Shown: in pieces, positions 54,503-63,091 of the stretch
How positions within the stretch are numbered: position 1 is the first letter of the stretch
Layout of the letters: every line of letters starts with the position of its first letter
Assembly (NCBI RefSeq): GCF_009765355.1
Contig: NZ_VTHK01000005.1
Coordinates: 1-64,000, forward strand
DNA: 64,000 bases
Source of the DNA: Amycolatopsis anabasis
Lineage (GTDB): Bacteria; Actinomycetota; Actinomycetes; Mycobacteriales; Pseudonocardiaceae
Direction: 5' to 3'
Notes under the pieces: model-generated
Told to the model about the DNA's origin: nothing
Database searches by the model: none
The model's input: only the letters and a program-made list of their open reading frames with translations
Program-made: the position numbers and the translations under genes

Positions 54503-54850
54503 GTGCGGCCGGTGGTGGCGCCCGGGTTGGTGGCGGAGGTCTGCACCGACAGCAAGGGGCGTGAGCAGATCGTCTACCGGGCGCCGTTTCCGAGTGAAGG
54601 GCCCGTTCAGTGCCAGGGCCGGTCCGGGCGCCTGCTCTGGGTTTACATGTTCGCGCATTTCGTGTTCGTCTGGCCCGAGGGACGCACCCAGGTCGACATC
54701 AGCCACGGCACGATCGGTGGCGGCCGGATGCCGCTCTGGGACGGGGTGCCGATCGACGGGGACTGGACATCGGACACCCTCGCCCGGTTCGGGCAAGGGT
54801 GGGTCCGCGATCACCTCGGCAAGTTCACAGGCGGGCCAGTTCGGGGGTGA
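54503..54850 (+). CDS. 115-aa hypothetical protein
   Basis: From GTG 54503 (in-frame TTG 54485 would overlap the peptide gene). Mostly beta-strand with aromatic-rich LLWVYMFAHFVFVWPEG and a WVRDHLGKF end; two cysteines. No known family recognised. It is coupled to the 30-aa Cys peptide gene and lies at the end of the HTH-DUF6879 module. The 3' end overlaps the convergent DUF885 gene by 26 bp. Confidence 0.75.
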   Translation: MRPVVAPGLVAEVCTDSKGREQIVYRAPFPSEGPVQCQGRSGRLLWVYMFAHFVFVWPEGRTQVDISHGTIGGGRMPLWDGVPIDGDWTSDTLARFGQGWVRDHLGKFTGGPVRG

Positions 54851-56498
54851 GATCGTCCAGGCCGAGGGCGCCGAGGGACAGGGCGGCCATATGCCACGAC
54901 TTCAGGTCGAACGCGTCGCCCCGGGTGGCGCGGGCGGCTTCGCGTCCGGCCAGCCAGGCGCGTTCGCCCAGTTTGTAGCTGATCGCCTGGCCGGGACCGC
55001 CGAGATACCGCACGATCTCGCTCTCCAGGAAATCCGCGTTTCGCCCGCTGTGCGCTTGGAGGAATTCCAGGGCCAGTTCCGGGGTCCAGCTTTCCCCGGC
55101 GCCGAGCGGGGAATCCCCGGGGACCTCGAGGCGCAGGTGCATCCCGATGTCGATCACCACCCGGATGGCCCGCAGCAACTGCTGGTCCAGGTAGCCGAGC
55201 CGGGTGCCCGGATCGGTGAAGTACCCCAGTTCGTCCATCAGCCGCTCGGCGTACAGCGCCCAGCCTTCGCTGCACGCGCTCACCGAGCCCACGCTGGTCT
55301 GGAACGTCGACAACCGGCCGGAGATCCTCGCCCACTCCGCGAACTGGAGGTGGTGCCCGGGAACGCCCTCGTGGTACCAGGTGCTCACCAGGTCCCACAC
55401 CGGGAACCGGGTGCGGCCGAGCGTCGGCAGCCAGGTGCGCCCGGGGCGGGAGAGGTCCTGGGCGGGCCGCGTGTAGTACGGGGCCGCCGCGCTGCCCGGC
55501 GGGGCGATGCGCGATTCGACCCGTTTCATCGCGTCGGTGAGGTCGAAGTGGTCGCCGTCGAGGTCGGCGATCGCGCCGTCCATCAACCGCTGCAGCCAGC
55601 GCCGGATCTCCTCTTCGCCCTCCACGGCCTCGCCGTGCTCGTCGAGGTGCCGGGTCGCCTCCAGGGTCGACGCGCCGGGCAGCACGCGCTGCGCCTGCTC
55701 GTGCATCTCGGCGCGCAGCCGCTGGAATTCCGCCCAGCCCCAGGCATACGTCTCCGCGAGGTCGAGGTCCGCACCGGTCCAGTACCGGGCCCAGGCGAGA
55801 TACCGGTCCGCGCCGACCGCGTCCGGGGTGCCTTCCGCGCGCGGCAGGTAGCGCTCGGCGAGGTCGCGGCGCAGCTCGGCGACGGCCGAGGTCGCGGCGG
55901 TGGCCCCGGTGTCCAGTTCGGCGCGCAGCGCCGGCGGCACCCGCGCGCCTTCGGTGAACCCGGCGAACCAGCCGCGCCCGGCGAGCCATTCGTCGAGCTG
56001 CTCGACGAACGTGCTCACCTGGCGCGGCGCCGCGAACAACCCGCCGCGCACCCCTTCGTCCAGGGACAGCCGGAAATCGCCCACCGCCCGCGGGACCGCG
56101 GCCATCCGCCGGGCGATCACCGCCCAGTCCTCCTCGGTGGCCGTCGGCATCAGCTGGAACGCCACGCGCGCCCGGTGCACCGGGCTGAAGATGGACCGGA
56201 TGTCGCGCAGGTGCTCGCCGGCCTCGCTCAGCGCCAGGTTCGCCGCGAGCCGTTCGCGCAGCAGGCGCGCGCAGCGCCGCTCGTCCTCGTCCGCGGGTTC
56301 GACGCCGTCCAACCGCGCGAGCGTCGAGCGGGCGAGGTCGTCGCGCGCCTGGTGCCCGTCCGGGGACAGGTCCGGCAGCCGGTCCGACGGCCGCCCGAGC
56401 GTGGTGGCGAGCAGCGGATCCAGCTCGGCGAGCGCGTCGACGTAGGCGTTCGCCAGGGCACGGACGGAAGTGGTCTCCTGCGGAGCGGTTTCGGCCAT
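54825..56498 (-). CDS. DUF885 family metallopeptidase-like protein
   Basis: 557 aa from ATG 56498. All-helical DUF885 protein with the gluzincin motif HEGVPGHH (about residue 372) giving the zinc His residues and catalytic Glu, and CSEGWALYAE (about 410) with the third ligand. No signal peptide, so cytoplasmic. Members are predicted dipeptidyl or oligopeptidases. It is 16 nt downstream of a secreted-protein gene and probably in the same transcript. Confidence 0.92.
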   Translation of the reverse strand: MAETAPQETTSVRALANAYVDALAELDPLLATTLGRPSDRLPDLSPDGHQARDDLARSTLARLDGVEPADEDERRCARLLRERLAANLALSEAGEHLRDIRSIFSPVHRARVAFQLMPTATEEDWAVIARRMAAVPRAVGDFRLSLDEGVRGGLFAAPRQVSTFVEQLDEWLAGRGWFAGFTEGARVPPALRAELDTGATAATSAVAELRRDLAERYLPRAEGTPDAVGADRYLAWARYWTGADLDLAETYAWGWAEFQRLRAEMHEQAQRVLPGASTLEATRHLDEHGEAVEGEEEIRRWLQRLMDGAIADLDGDHFDLTDAMKRVESRIAPPGSAAAPYYTRPAQDLSRPGRTWLPTLGRTRFPVWDLVSTWYHEGVPGHHLQFAEWARISGRLSTFQTSVGSVSACSEGWALYAERLMDELGYFTDPGTRLGYLDQQLLRAIRVVIDIGMHLRLEVPGDSPLGAGESWTPELALEFLQAHSGRNADFLESEIVRYLGGPGQAISYKLGERAWLAGREAARATRGDAFDLKSWHMAALSLGALGLDDLTPELARL

Positions 56499-56514
56499 GC
56501 GGCCATTCTGTCCG

Positions 56515-57696
56515 TCAGAACTTCTTGGGGTCGACTGCCACCACGAACCGTTTGCCGGGGTATTCGGTCAGTGTCCAGAGCTGGTTCCGCGGCCCGCGGT
56601 ACGACAGGTCCTCGTTCCCGATCGGCAGCGCGCTCGCGTGCCGGGTCGGCCCGCTGGTCGCGGTGAACGTGTACAGCGAGCCCCGCGCACCGGAACCCGC
56701 GCTCGCCGAGGCGTAGAACTTCCCGTCGATCGCGGTCGCGCCCTGCATGCTCTTGATGCCGACCCGGTAGGCCTCGGTCGCGTGCGTGTAACCGTCCGCC
56801 GATTCGGAGAACTTCCGGTCGGTGTAGTCGATCGGGAACCGGACCACCCGGGTCCCGGCGCCGTCCGCGCCGTATTCGGGCACCACCACGCTGTCCGGAG
56901 TGCTGGTGCGGTCCAGGGATGCGGCCGAATAGCGCAGTGCGGCGACGCCATTCGTCGTGGAGGCGGTGAACTTCTGCGCCTGCGGCAGGGCGTACGCGTA
57001 GTCGTGGGCGTGGTACGAACCATCGGACTGGCGGCCGATCTTGTCCTTGTCCCCGGTGGCGACCTGCCAGATGTGCCGCAGGTCGAACGCGCGGAACCCG
57101 CCCCAGGTGTCGGCCACGTAGAGGTAGTAGCCGTAGGCGAAGACGCCGCCCGCGTGCACGCCGACGGCGCGGAAGTCGGGCTGGCCGGAGGCGTTGGTGT
57201 ACGGCTCGACCAGCAGGACGTGCCGGTACTTCGGCGCCGCCGGGTCGGCGTAGTCCACGAAGGACACCCGCACGCCCTTGTTCGCGCCGGAGCCCGCGTA
57301 GTACCAGCTCGCGAACATCGCGGTGCGGCCCTCGTACTGGCCGTTGCCGTAGGCGTCGGCGGTGGAGGTGATGCCCTGCGGGTACCAGTCGGCGGTCGCG
57401 TTGTCGCCGGATTCCCAGCAGAACGCGGCCACCTGGTTGGTCGCACCGGGTTTGCAGCCACTGCCGGTGATCGCGTCGCGGTTCGCGCTGTCCAGCACCG
57501 CCGGCACCGAGGTGACCTTCAGCAGCGCGTCCAGTTTCGCGATCACCGGGCTGTAGGCGCCTTCGGCCAGGCGGAAATCGCCGGGGGTGAGCTTGACCGG
57601 GGCCGCGCGGGCGATGGACGGCGCGAACGCCAGTGCGGTCACCGTCAGAGCAAACAGGACGGAGAGTAATCGGCGGCGCAGCACATCTACCTCCAT
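56515..57696 (-). CDS. Secreted protein of unknown function
   Basis: 393 aa. Signal peptide (about 1-31, ending ARAAP). The mature part has repeated blade-like segments (VRVSFVDYADPAAPKYRHVL, GVFAYGYYLYVADTWGGFRAF, SMQGATAIDGKFYASAS) that suggest an extracellular beta-propeller, and two cysteines (ITGSGCKPG, AAFCWES) likely bonded. No catalytic motif is seen. ATG 57696; GTG 57687 is an alternative start. Confidence 0.85.
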   Translation of the reverse strand: MEVDVLRRRLLSVLFALTVTALAFAPSIARAAPVKLTPGDFRLAEGAYSPVIAKLDALLKVTSVPAVLDSANRDAITGSGCKPGATNQVAAFCWESGDNATADWYPQGITSTADAYGNGQYEGRTAMFASWYYAGSGANKGVRVSFVDYADPAAPKYRHVLLVEPYTNASGQPDFRAVGVHAGGVFAYGYYLYVADTWGGFRAFDLRHIWQVATGDKDKIGRQSDGSYHAHDYAYALPQAQKFTASTTNGVAALRYSAASLDRTSTPDSVVVPEYGADGAGTRVVRFPIDYTDRKFSESADGYTHATEAYRVGIKSMQGATAIDGKFYASASAGSGARGSLYTFTATSGPTRHASALPIGNEDLSYRGPRNQLWTLTEYPGKRFVVAVDPKKF

Positions 57697-57732
57697 CGAG
57701 TGAAGCCGGTGGAGTAAAGGTAGGGGAAAGTG

Positions 57733-59313
57733 CTAGCCGGGCGGAAGTAGTTCGTAAACCACTTTCTTTTCGGGACGCCACCAGACGGGGTCGGAGCAGT
57801 GCCAACCCTGGGCGGAGAGCTCGCGTTTGATTACTTTATAGGTAGATGTTCGGGGTAGTTCGTTGACAATTCGCACGTATCGTGGCAGCTGTTTCGGCCC
57901 GAGATCCCGCTGCCGGGTCAGGAACTCGCCGAATTCCGCCGGATCCAAGCCGCCCTCGCGCGGGACGAGCGCCGCCATCACGTGATCGCCCACGGCATCG
58001 GGCACCGGGTACACCGCCGCTTCGGCGATGCCCGGATGCCGCAACAGCACGCGTTCGATCGGCGCGGTGCCCAGGTTCTCGCCGTCCACCCGCAGCCAGT
58101 CGCCGTGGCGGCCGGCGAAGTAGCAGTAGCCGTCCGCGTCGGCGTAGGCCAGGTCGCCGGTGAAGTACTTCCCGTCGCGCAGGCGTTCCGCGTCCGCCGC
58201 CGGATCGCCGTAGTACCCGGCGAACCACCCGGGGCCGGTGGTATTGACCAATTCGCCGACGGCCCGGTCGGCGTTGGCCAGCCGCCCGTCCGCGTCGAAC
58301 TCGGCGGGCGGGCACGGCTCCCCGGTCTCCGGGTGCAGGATCCGCACCCCGTCGGCGAGTTTGCCCAGCGATCCCGGCGGGGCGCCCGGGGTGCGGGCGA
58401 ATCCGATGCCGCCCTCGGTCGAACCGAACGCGTCCACCACGTGACAGCCGAACCGTTCGGCGAACGCGGTCAGATCGGCCTCGGCGCCCTCGTTGCCGTA
58501 CACCAGCCGCAGCGGGTTGTCGGCGTCGTCCGGGCGCGGTTCGGTGGCGACCACATAGGACAGCGGCTTGCCGACGTAGTTCGCGTAGGTGGCCCCGAAC
58601 TTCCGGACGTCGTCGAGGAAACCCGAAGCGGAGAACCGGCGCCGCAGGGCGACCGCGGCGCCGGCGGCGAGCCCGACCGACCAGCCGGCCATGATCGCGT
58701 TGGAGTGGAACATCGGCATCGACACGTACACCGTGTCCGAAGCGGACAGACCGAACCGGTCGGCGAGCATGCGGCCGGGGAAGGCGATCTTGCCGTGCGT
58801 GCAGCGCACCGCCTTCGGATCACCGCTGGTGCCCGAGGTGTAGATCAGCATCAGCAGGTCGTCCGGGCTCGCGTCGACCGGCCGCGGTTCGGCGCCGGAG
58901 TGCGCGGCGAGCAGCTTCGTCCACTCGGGACCATCCAGCTCGAGCACCCGAGCCCCGCCGAGGTCGAGGCCGTCGAGCAGCGGGAGGTACCGGCCTTCGG
59001 CGAGCACGAGCCGGCAGTCCGCCAGCCGGACGTCCCGGGCCAGCGCCTCGCCGCGCCGGGTCGGGTTCAGCCCGGCGAGCACCGAACCGGACAGCGCCGC
59101 CGCTCCGAGCAGGAACGAGAACGACGGCACGTTGTCCGCCAGCACGCCGAAATGCGGCGGTTCGCCCGTGAGCAGTTCGCGCAGCAGCGCCGCGTGTTCC
59201 GCGCTCGCGCGCACGTGGTCCGCCCAGGACCAGCTCCGGTCCTCGAACCGGAGCCCGGGATGCCCGTCGCCCGCCCGCGCGAGCAGCAGTTCGGTGACCG
59301 TGGGGACCGTCAT
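57733..59313 (-). CDS. Acyl-CoA synthetase FadD17-like
   Basis: 526 aa. ANL-superfamily adenylating enzyme: AMP-binding YTSGTSGDPKA (about residue 158), the FGSTEGGIG motif, TGDLAYADADGYCYF and the C-terminal lysine in YKVIKREL. Position after fadE26 and fadE27 equals that of mycobacterial fadD17, which activates steroid side-chain acids as CoA esters. The ATG at 59313 overlaps the fadE27 stop by 4 nt. Confidence 0.9.
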   Translation of the reverse strand: MTVPTVTELLLARAGDGHPGLRFEDRSWSWADHVRASAEHAALLRELLTGEPPHFGVLADNVPSFSFLLGAAALSGSVLAGLNPTRRGEALARDVRLADCRLVLAEGRYLPLLDGLDLGGARVLELDGPEWTKLLAAHSGAEPRPVDASPDDLLMLIYTSGTSGDPKAVRCTHGKIAFPGRMLADRFGLSASDTVYVSMPMFHSNAIMAGWSVGLAAGAAVALRRRFSASGFLDDVRKFGATYANYVGKPLSYVVATEPRPDDADNPLRLVYGNEGAEADLTAFAERFGCHVVDAFGSTEGGIGFARTPGAPPGSLGKLADGVRILHPETGEPCPPAEFDADGRLANADRAVGELVNTTGPGWFAGYYGDPAADAERLRDGKYFTGDLAYADADGYCYFAGRHGDWLRVDGENLGTAPIERVLLRHPGIAEAAVYPVPDAVGDHVMAALVPREGGLDPAEFGEFLTRQRDLGPKQLPRYVRIVNELPRTSTYKVIKRELSAQGWHCSDPVWWRPEKKVVYELLPPG

Positions 59314-60407
59314 GCCGGTTCGGCCGCGAGCAGGGAACCGAGGGAGCGCAGCTGCGCCGTCGCGCCGCCGAAGGTGAACTCGTGGCGCTTGGCGGCCACG
59401 AAGTACCGGTGCAGCGGGTAGTCGGTGTCGATGCCGACGCCGCCGTGGATGTGCACCGCGCTGTGCGCGACCCGGTGCCCGGCCTCGGCGGCCCAGAACT
59501 TGGCGGTGGCCACCTCCTCGGCGCCCGGAAGCCCTTCGGCGAGGCGCCACGCGGCCTGCCACAGGGTGAGCCGGACCGCTTCCACGTCGGTGTAGCCGTC
59601 GGCGAGGCGCTGGCGGACGGCCTGGAACCCGGCGAGCACGTGGTCGAACTGCTTGCGCTCCTTGGCGTATTCCGCGGTGGCGTGCAGCGCGCGTTCGAGC
59701 ACGCCGAGCTGCAGCGCGCACAGCCCGACGGTCCCGCGCAGCCGCAGCCATTCGTCGACGCCCGCGCCCGGTTCGCCCAGTACCGCGTCCGGACCGGCCT
59801 CGACGGCGGCCAGTTCGACCAGCGCCGCGTCGGCGTGGTCCACGGTCCGCTGCGCGGACACCGCGACGCCGGGCGCGTCCGCGGCGACCAGGAACACGGC
59901 GATCCCGTCGGCGGTGGCCGCGGGGACGAGGAACCCGTCGGCGAACGCGCCGAACGGCACGGCGGTCTGCGCGCCGGACAGCCGCCAGCCCGTGCCCGCG
60001 CGCTCGCCGGTGAACCCGCAGGGCGCCCCGGTGTCGGGCAGGGCCGCGGTCAGCACGCGTTCCCCGCGCACCGCCGGGACGACCCAGCGCTCGAGCTGCT
60101 CGCCGCGGCCGAACTCGGCGAGCGCGGAGGCCGCGAGGGTGACCGTCGGCAGGTAGGGCACCGGGGCCACCGCCCGGCCGAGTTCGATGAGCACGGCGCA
60201 CTGCTCGAGCAGCCCGAAACCGCCGCCGCCGACCGAATTCGGCAGCGCCGCGTCGATGATCCCGGCCTTCCCCAGCTCTGTCCACAGTGCACGGTCGAAT
60301 CCACCGGAACCGTGTTCCCCCAACGACTCCGGGGTGACCCGGTCATGCACGATCCGGCGGGTCAGCTCGGCGAGGTCGCGCTGCGCCTCGGTCAGCGAGA
60401 AGTCCAT
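59310..60407 (-). CDS. Acyl-CoA dehydrogenase FadE27-like (beta subunit)
   Basis: 365 aa, shorter than typical ACADs. N-terminal helical DFSLTEAQRDLAELTR, middle beta domain, C-terminal AEYAKERKQFDHVLAGFQAVRQRLAD and HIHGGVGIDTDYPLHRY. It matches the partner (ChsE5 type) of FadE26 in the alpha2beta2 steroid acyl-CoA dehydrogenases, where one subunit lacks the catalytic Glu. It lies 14 nt downstream of fadE26 and overlaps fadD17 by 4 nt. Confidence 0.9.
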   Translation of the reverse strand: MDFSLTEAQRDLAELTRRIVHDRVTPESLGEHGSGGFDRALWTELGKAGIIDAALPNSVGGGGFGLLEQCAVLIELGRAVAPVPYLPTVTLAASALAEFGRGEQLERWVVPAVRGERVLTAALPDTGAPCGFTGERAGTGWRLSGAQTAVPFGAFADGFLVPAATADGIAVFLVAADAPGVAVSAQRTVDHADAALVELAAVEAGPDAVLGEPGAGVDEWLRLRGTVGLCALQLGVLERALHATAEYAKERKQFDHVLAGFQAVRQRLADGYTDVEAVRLTLWQAAWRLAEGLPGAEEVATAKFWAAEAGHRVAHSAVHIHGGVGIDTDYPLHRYFVAAKRHEFTFGGATAQLRSLGSLLAAEPA

Positions 60408-60421
60408 GAATGCTCCTGCGG

Positions 60422-61603
60422 TTAACGGGTGACGGGGAGGCCCAGGGCGGTGGCCGCGATCATGTCGCGTTGCACCTCGTTGGTGCCGCCGCCGAAGGTC
60501 AGGATCAGCGAGGACCGGTGCATGCGCTCGATCCGGCCGCGCAGCAGGGCGCCGGGGGAGCCCTCGCGCACGACCGCCCCCGCGCCGAGCACCTCCATCA
60601 GCAGGCGGTAGGCCTCGATGGCCAGTTCGGTGCCGAAGACCTTGGTCGCCGAGGCTTCGGCCGGGCCCAGTTCGTGTTCGGCGGCGGCCCAGGCGATCTT
60701 CCAGTTCCGCAGTTTCAGGTTCTCCGCGTGCGCGTGCACCCGGGCCAGGTGCAGCTGGACCCAGTCCGCGTCGATCACCCGGCTGCCGTCCGGGAGCTTG
60801 GTGGCCTGGGCCCAGGCCCGCACCTCGCGCAGCGCGGACTGGACCGGCGCGGCCGAGGTGAGCGCGACCCGCTCGTGGTTGAGCTGGTTGGTGATCAGCG
60901 GCCAGCCCGCGTTCTCCTCGGCGATCCGCGCCGAAACCGGCACCCGCACGTCCTCGTAGTAGGTCGCGCTGGTGCCCGGTCCGGCGACCGTGCGCACCTT
61001 GGTCCAGGAGAAGCCCTCGGCCGTGGTCGGCACGATCAGGATGCTCAGGCCCTTGTGCTTGCGGGCGTCGGGGTCGGTGCGCACGGCGAGCCACACGTAG
61101 TCGGCGTATTCGATCAGGCTTGTCCACATCTTCTGCCCGTTGACCAGGTAATCATCACCGTCGCGGACCGCGCGGGTGCGCAGCGACGCGAGGTCGGTGC
61201 CCGCCTCGGGTTCGGAGTAGCCGATCGAGAAGTGCAGCTGCCCGCCCGCGATGCGCGGCAAGTAGAACGCCTTCTGTTCTTTCGTGCCGAACCGCATGAT
61301 CGTCGGGCCCACGGTGTTCACCGTGAGGAAGGGGACCGGCACTCCGGCGACCGCCGCCTCGTCGGTGAAGATGAGCTGATCGAGCATCGGCCGGGCCTGC
61401 CCGCCGTACTCGGTCGGCCAGCCGATCGCGAGCCACCCGTCCTTACCGAGCTGGCGGACAATTTCCTTGTACGCCAAGCCATTTCCGTACTCGCCGCCGT
61501 CGCCCGCCAGGGCCTCGCGGCGCTCCGGGGTCATCAGCTCCGCGAAGTAGGACCGCAGTTGTTCGCGGAGCGCCTCCTGCTCGGGCGTGTAGCTGATCCG
61601 CAT
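60422..61603 (-). CDS. Acyl-CoA dehydrogenase FadE26-like (alpha subunit)
   Basis: 393 aa. ACAD with FSIGYSEPEAGTDLASLRTRA flavin/substrate motif (in pieces), E244 in NHERVAL at the position of the catalytic base of isovaleryl-type ACADs, and FGGGTNEVQRDMIA near the C terminus. Forms, with FadE27, the heterotetramer that introduces the first double bond of the C26 side-chain CoA ester in mycobacterial cholesterol breakdown. First gene of fadE26-fadE27-fadD17, with a perfect KstR box in its promoter. Confidence 0.91.
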   Translation of the reverse strand: MRISYTPEQEALREQLRSYFAELMTPERREALAGDGGEYGNGLAYKEIVRQLGKDGWLAIGWPTEYGGQARPMLDQLIFTDEAAVAGVPVPFLTVNTVGPTIMRFGTKEQKAFYLPRIAGGQLHFSIGYSEPEAGTDLASLRTRAVRDGDDYLVNGQKMWTSLIEYADYVWLAVRTDPDARKHKGLSILIVPTTAEGFSWTKVRTVAGPGTSATYYEDVRVPVSARIAEENAGWPLITNQLNHERVALTSAAPVQSALREVRAWAQATKLPDGSRVIDADWVQLHLARVHAHAENLKLRNWKIAWAAAEHELGPAEASATKVFGTELAIEAYRLLMEVLGAGAVVREGSPGALLRGRIERMHRSSLILTFGGGTNEVQRDMIAATALGLPVTR

Positions 61604-61661
61604 TCCGTCACCTCCACCCGGGCGCGCTCGTTGTGGTGTCGAGCACGGTCGGCCGCTAGTC

Positions 61662-61675
61662 TAGAACCTGTTCTA
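61662..61675. promoter_or_regulatory. KstR box
   Basis: TAGAACCTGTTCTA is a perfect 6-bp-arm palindrome that fits the KstR operator core (TNNAAC-NN-GTTNNA). It lies 59 bp upstream of the fadE26 start and 33 bp upstream of the divergent ferredoxin start. KstR represses cholesterol side-chain genes in Mycobacterium and Rhodococcus. Confidence 0.85.
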
Positions 61676-61707
61676 GTTGTACCACCCGTGATCGTCAGGA
61701 GGAAGGC

Positions 61708-61899
61708 ATGGAGGTCAGCGTCGACCGGACCCTGTGTGAGGCGAACGAACTCTGCGTGGCCTTCGCGCCGGAGGTGTTCGAGATCGATGACGACGACGAG
61801 TTGCGGATCATCCAGCCCAACCCGCCGGAGTCTGAGCTAGAACATGTTTCGCAAGCTGTCGCCGCCTGTCCGAAGAACGCCCTGCTCATGCGGAAGTAA
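61708..61899 (+). CDS. fdxD: Ferredoxin, FdxD-like [3Fe-4S]
   Basis: 63 aa. Cysteines C10, C16 and C54 in LCEANELC and AACP give the three-cysteine pattern of a [3Fe-4S] ferredoxin; the position that would hold the fourth ligand is Ala13. Acidic, with EIDDDDELR. It is divergent from fadE26 across the KstR box, as Rv3503c (fdxD) is from fadE26 in Mycobacterium. It likely supplies electrons to a steroid P450 oxygenase. Confidence 0.93.
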   Translation: MEVSVDRTLCEANELCVAFAPEVFEIDDDDELRIIQPNPPESELEHVSQAVAACPKNALLMRK

Positions 61900-61927
61900 G
61901 CGGCGAGATTTGTGCCTTGCTCAGAAC

Positions 61928-61941
61928 GAGAACAGATTCTA
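61928..61941. promoter_or_regulatory. KstR-like site before the ADH gene
   Basis: GAGAACAGATTCTA differs from TAGAAC-NN-GTTCTA at two positions. It lies 62 bp upstream of the alcohol dehydrogenase start. A poorer relative, TAGAACATGTTTCG (61838-61851), lies inside fdxD. Confidence 0.5.
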
Positions 61942-62002
61942 GTCTGTGCCGTGAGAGGCGGGCCGACGAGGGCCTGCCCTGCTTCGGTGAGGAGGCAGCC
62001 CG

Positions 62003-63091
62003 GTGAAAGCGGCCGTACTGAACGCGATCGGTGACGACAAGCTGGAACTGAGGGATGACGTCACGACGGTCGATCCGGGCCCGCACGAGGTGCGGATCCG
62101 GGTGCGGGCGTCGGGCATCTGCCACAGCGATCTCTCCGCGATGGACGGCACGCTCCCCGCACTGGCGCCCGGGGTCGTCGGCCACGAGGGTGCGGGCGAG
62201 ATCCTTCAGGTCGGCTCGGCGGTCGAGCATCTCGCTCCGGGGGACCACGTCACGGTCTCCTTCGTCCCGCCCTGCGGCAGTTGCCCGAGTTGCCTGCGCG
62301 GCGAGCCCAACCTCTGCGCGGTGCACGCGATCGCCGCGTTCAGCAACCCGAGATTCCGCTCGGGCGACACCCCGCTGTTCGGCTACGCGGGCCTGGGCAC
62401 CTTCGCCGAGGAGGTGGTGGTGCCCGCCGCCGGTGCGATCAAGGTCGATCCGGACGTCCCGTTCGAAACGGCCGCGCTGGTGGCCTGCGGGGTGCTCACC
62501 GGTGTCGGGGCCGTGCTGAACACCGCCCAGGTCAAACCGGGTTCGACGGTCGTCGTGATCGGCTGCGGCGGGGTCGGCATCTCGGTCATCCAGGGCGCCC
62601 GGCTGGCCGGGGCCACCGCGATCGTCGCGGTCGACCCGGTCGAGGCCAAGCACGGCATCGCCAAGCGGTTCGGCGCCACGCACGCCACCACCCCGGACGG
62701 GCTGGAGGAGATCAAGCAGCAGGTCACCGCGATGGAGGGCTTCGACTACGCGTTCGACGTGGTCGGCCTGCCCGCGACCATCCGCTCGGCCTGGGACCAG
62801 GCCCGGCGCGGCGGTTCCGTGGTCGTGGTCGGCGCGGGCAAGGGCGACGCGATGGTGCAGTTCAGTGCGCAGGAGTTGTTCCTGCACGACAAGAAGATCC
62901 TCGGCTCCTTCTACGGTTCGGCGCACGTCCACCGCGACACCGGCCGGATGCTCAAGTTCTGGCGGGCCGGGCTGCTCGACCTGGACGGCATGATCTCGCG
63001 CAAGATCGGCTTCGACGACATCAACGAGGGCCTGGGCGTGCTGCGGGGCGGCAGCACCGACGTCATCCGCCAGGTGGTGACCCTCGATTGA
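62003..63091 (+). CDS. Zinc-dependent alcohol dehydrogenase
   Basis: 362 aa MDR-family enzyme. Catalytic zinc: C40 and H61 (GHEGAGE), third ligand Cys in LVACGVLTG. Structural zinc: C91, C94, C97 and C105. Rossmann motif GCGGVG, with an acidic residue in AVDPVEAK giving NAD preference. GTG 62003. It sits between fdxD and the SDR gene in the KstR-like locus, so it may oxidise the C26/C27 alcohol of the sterol side chain; that is inference. It overlaps the next gene by 4 nt. Confidence 0.9.
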   Translation: MKAAVLNAIGDDKLELRDDVTTVDPGPHEVRIRVRASGICHSDLSAMDGTLPALAPGVVGHEGAGEILQVGSAVEHLAPGDHVTVSFVPPCGSCPSCLRGEPNLCAVHAIAAFSNPRFRSGDTPLFGYAGLGTFAEEVVVPAAGAIKVDPDVPFETAALVACGVLTGVGAVLNTAQVKPGSTVVVIGCGGVGISVIQGARLAGATAIVAVDPVEAKHGIAKRFGATHATTPDGLEEIKQQVTAMEGFDYAFDVVGLPATIRSAWDQARRGGSVVVVGAGKGDAMVQFSAQELFLHDKKILGSFYGSAHVHRDTGRMLKFWRAGLLDLDGMISRKIGFDDINEGLGVLRGGSTDVIRQVVTLD

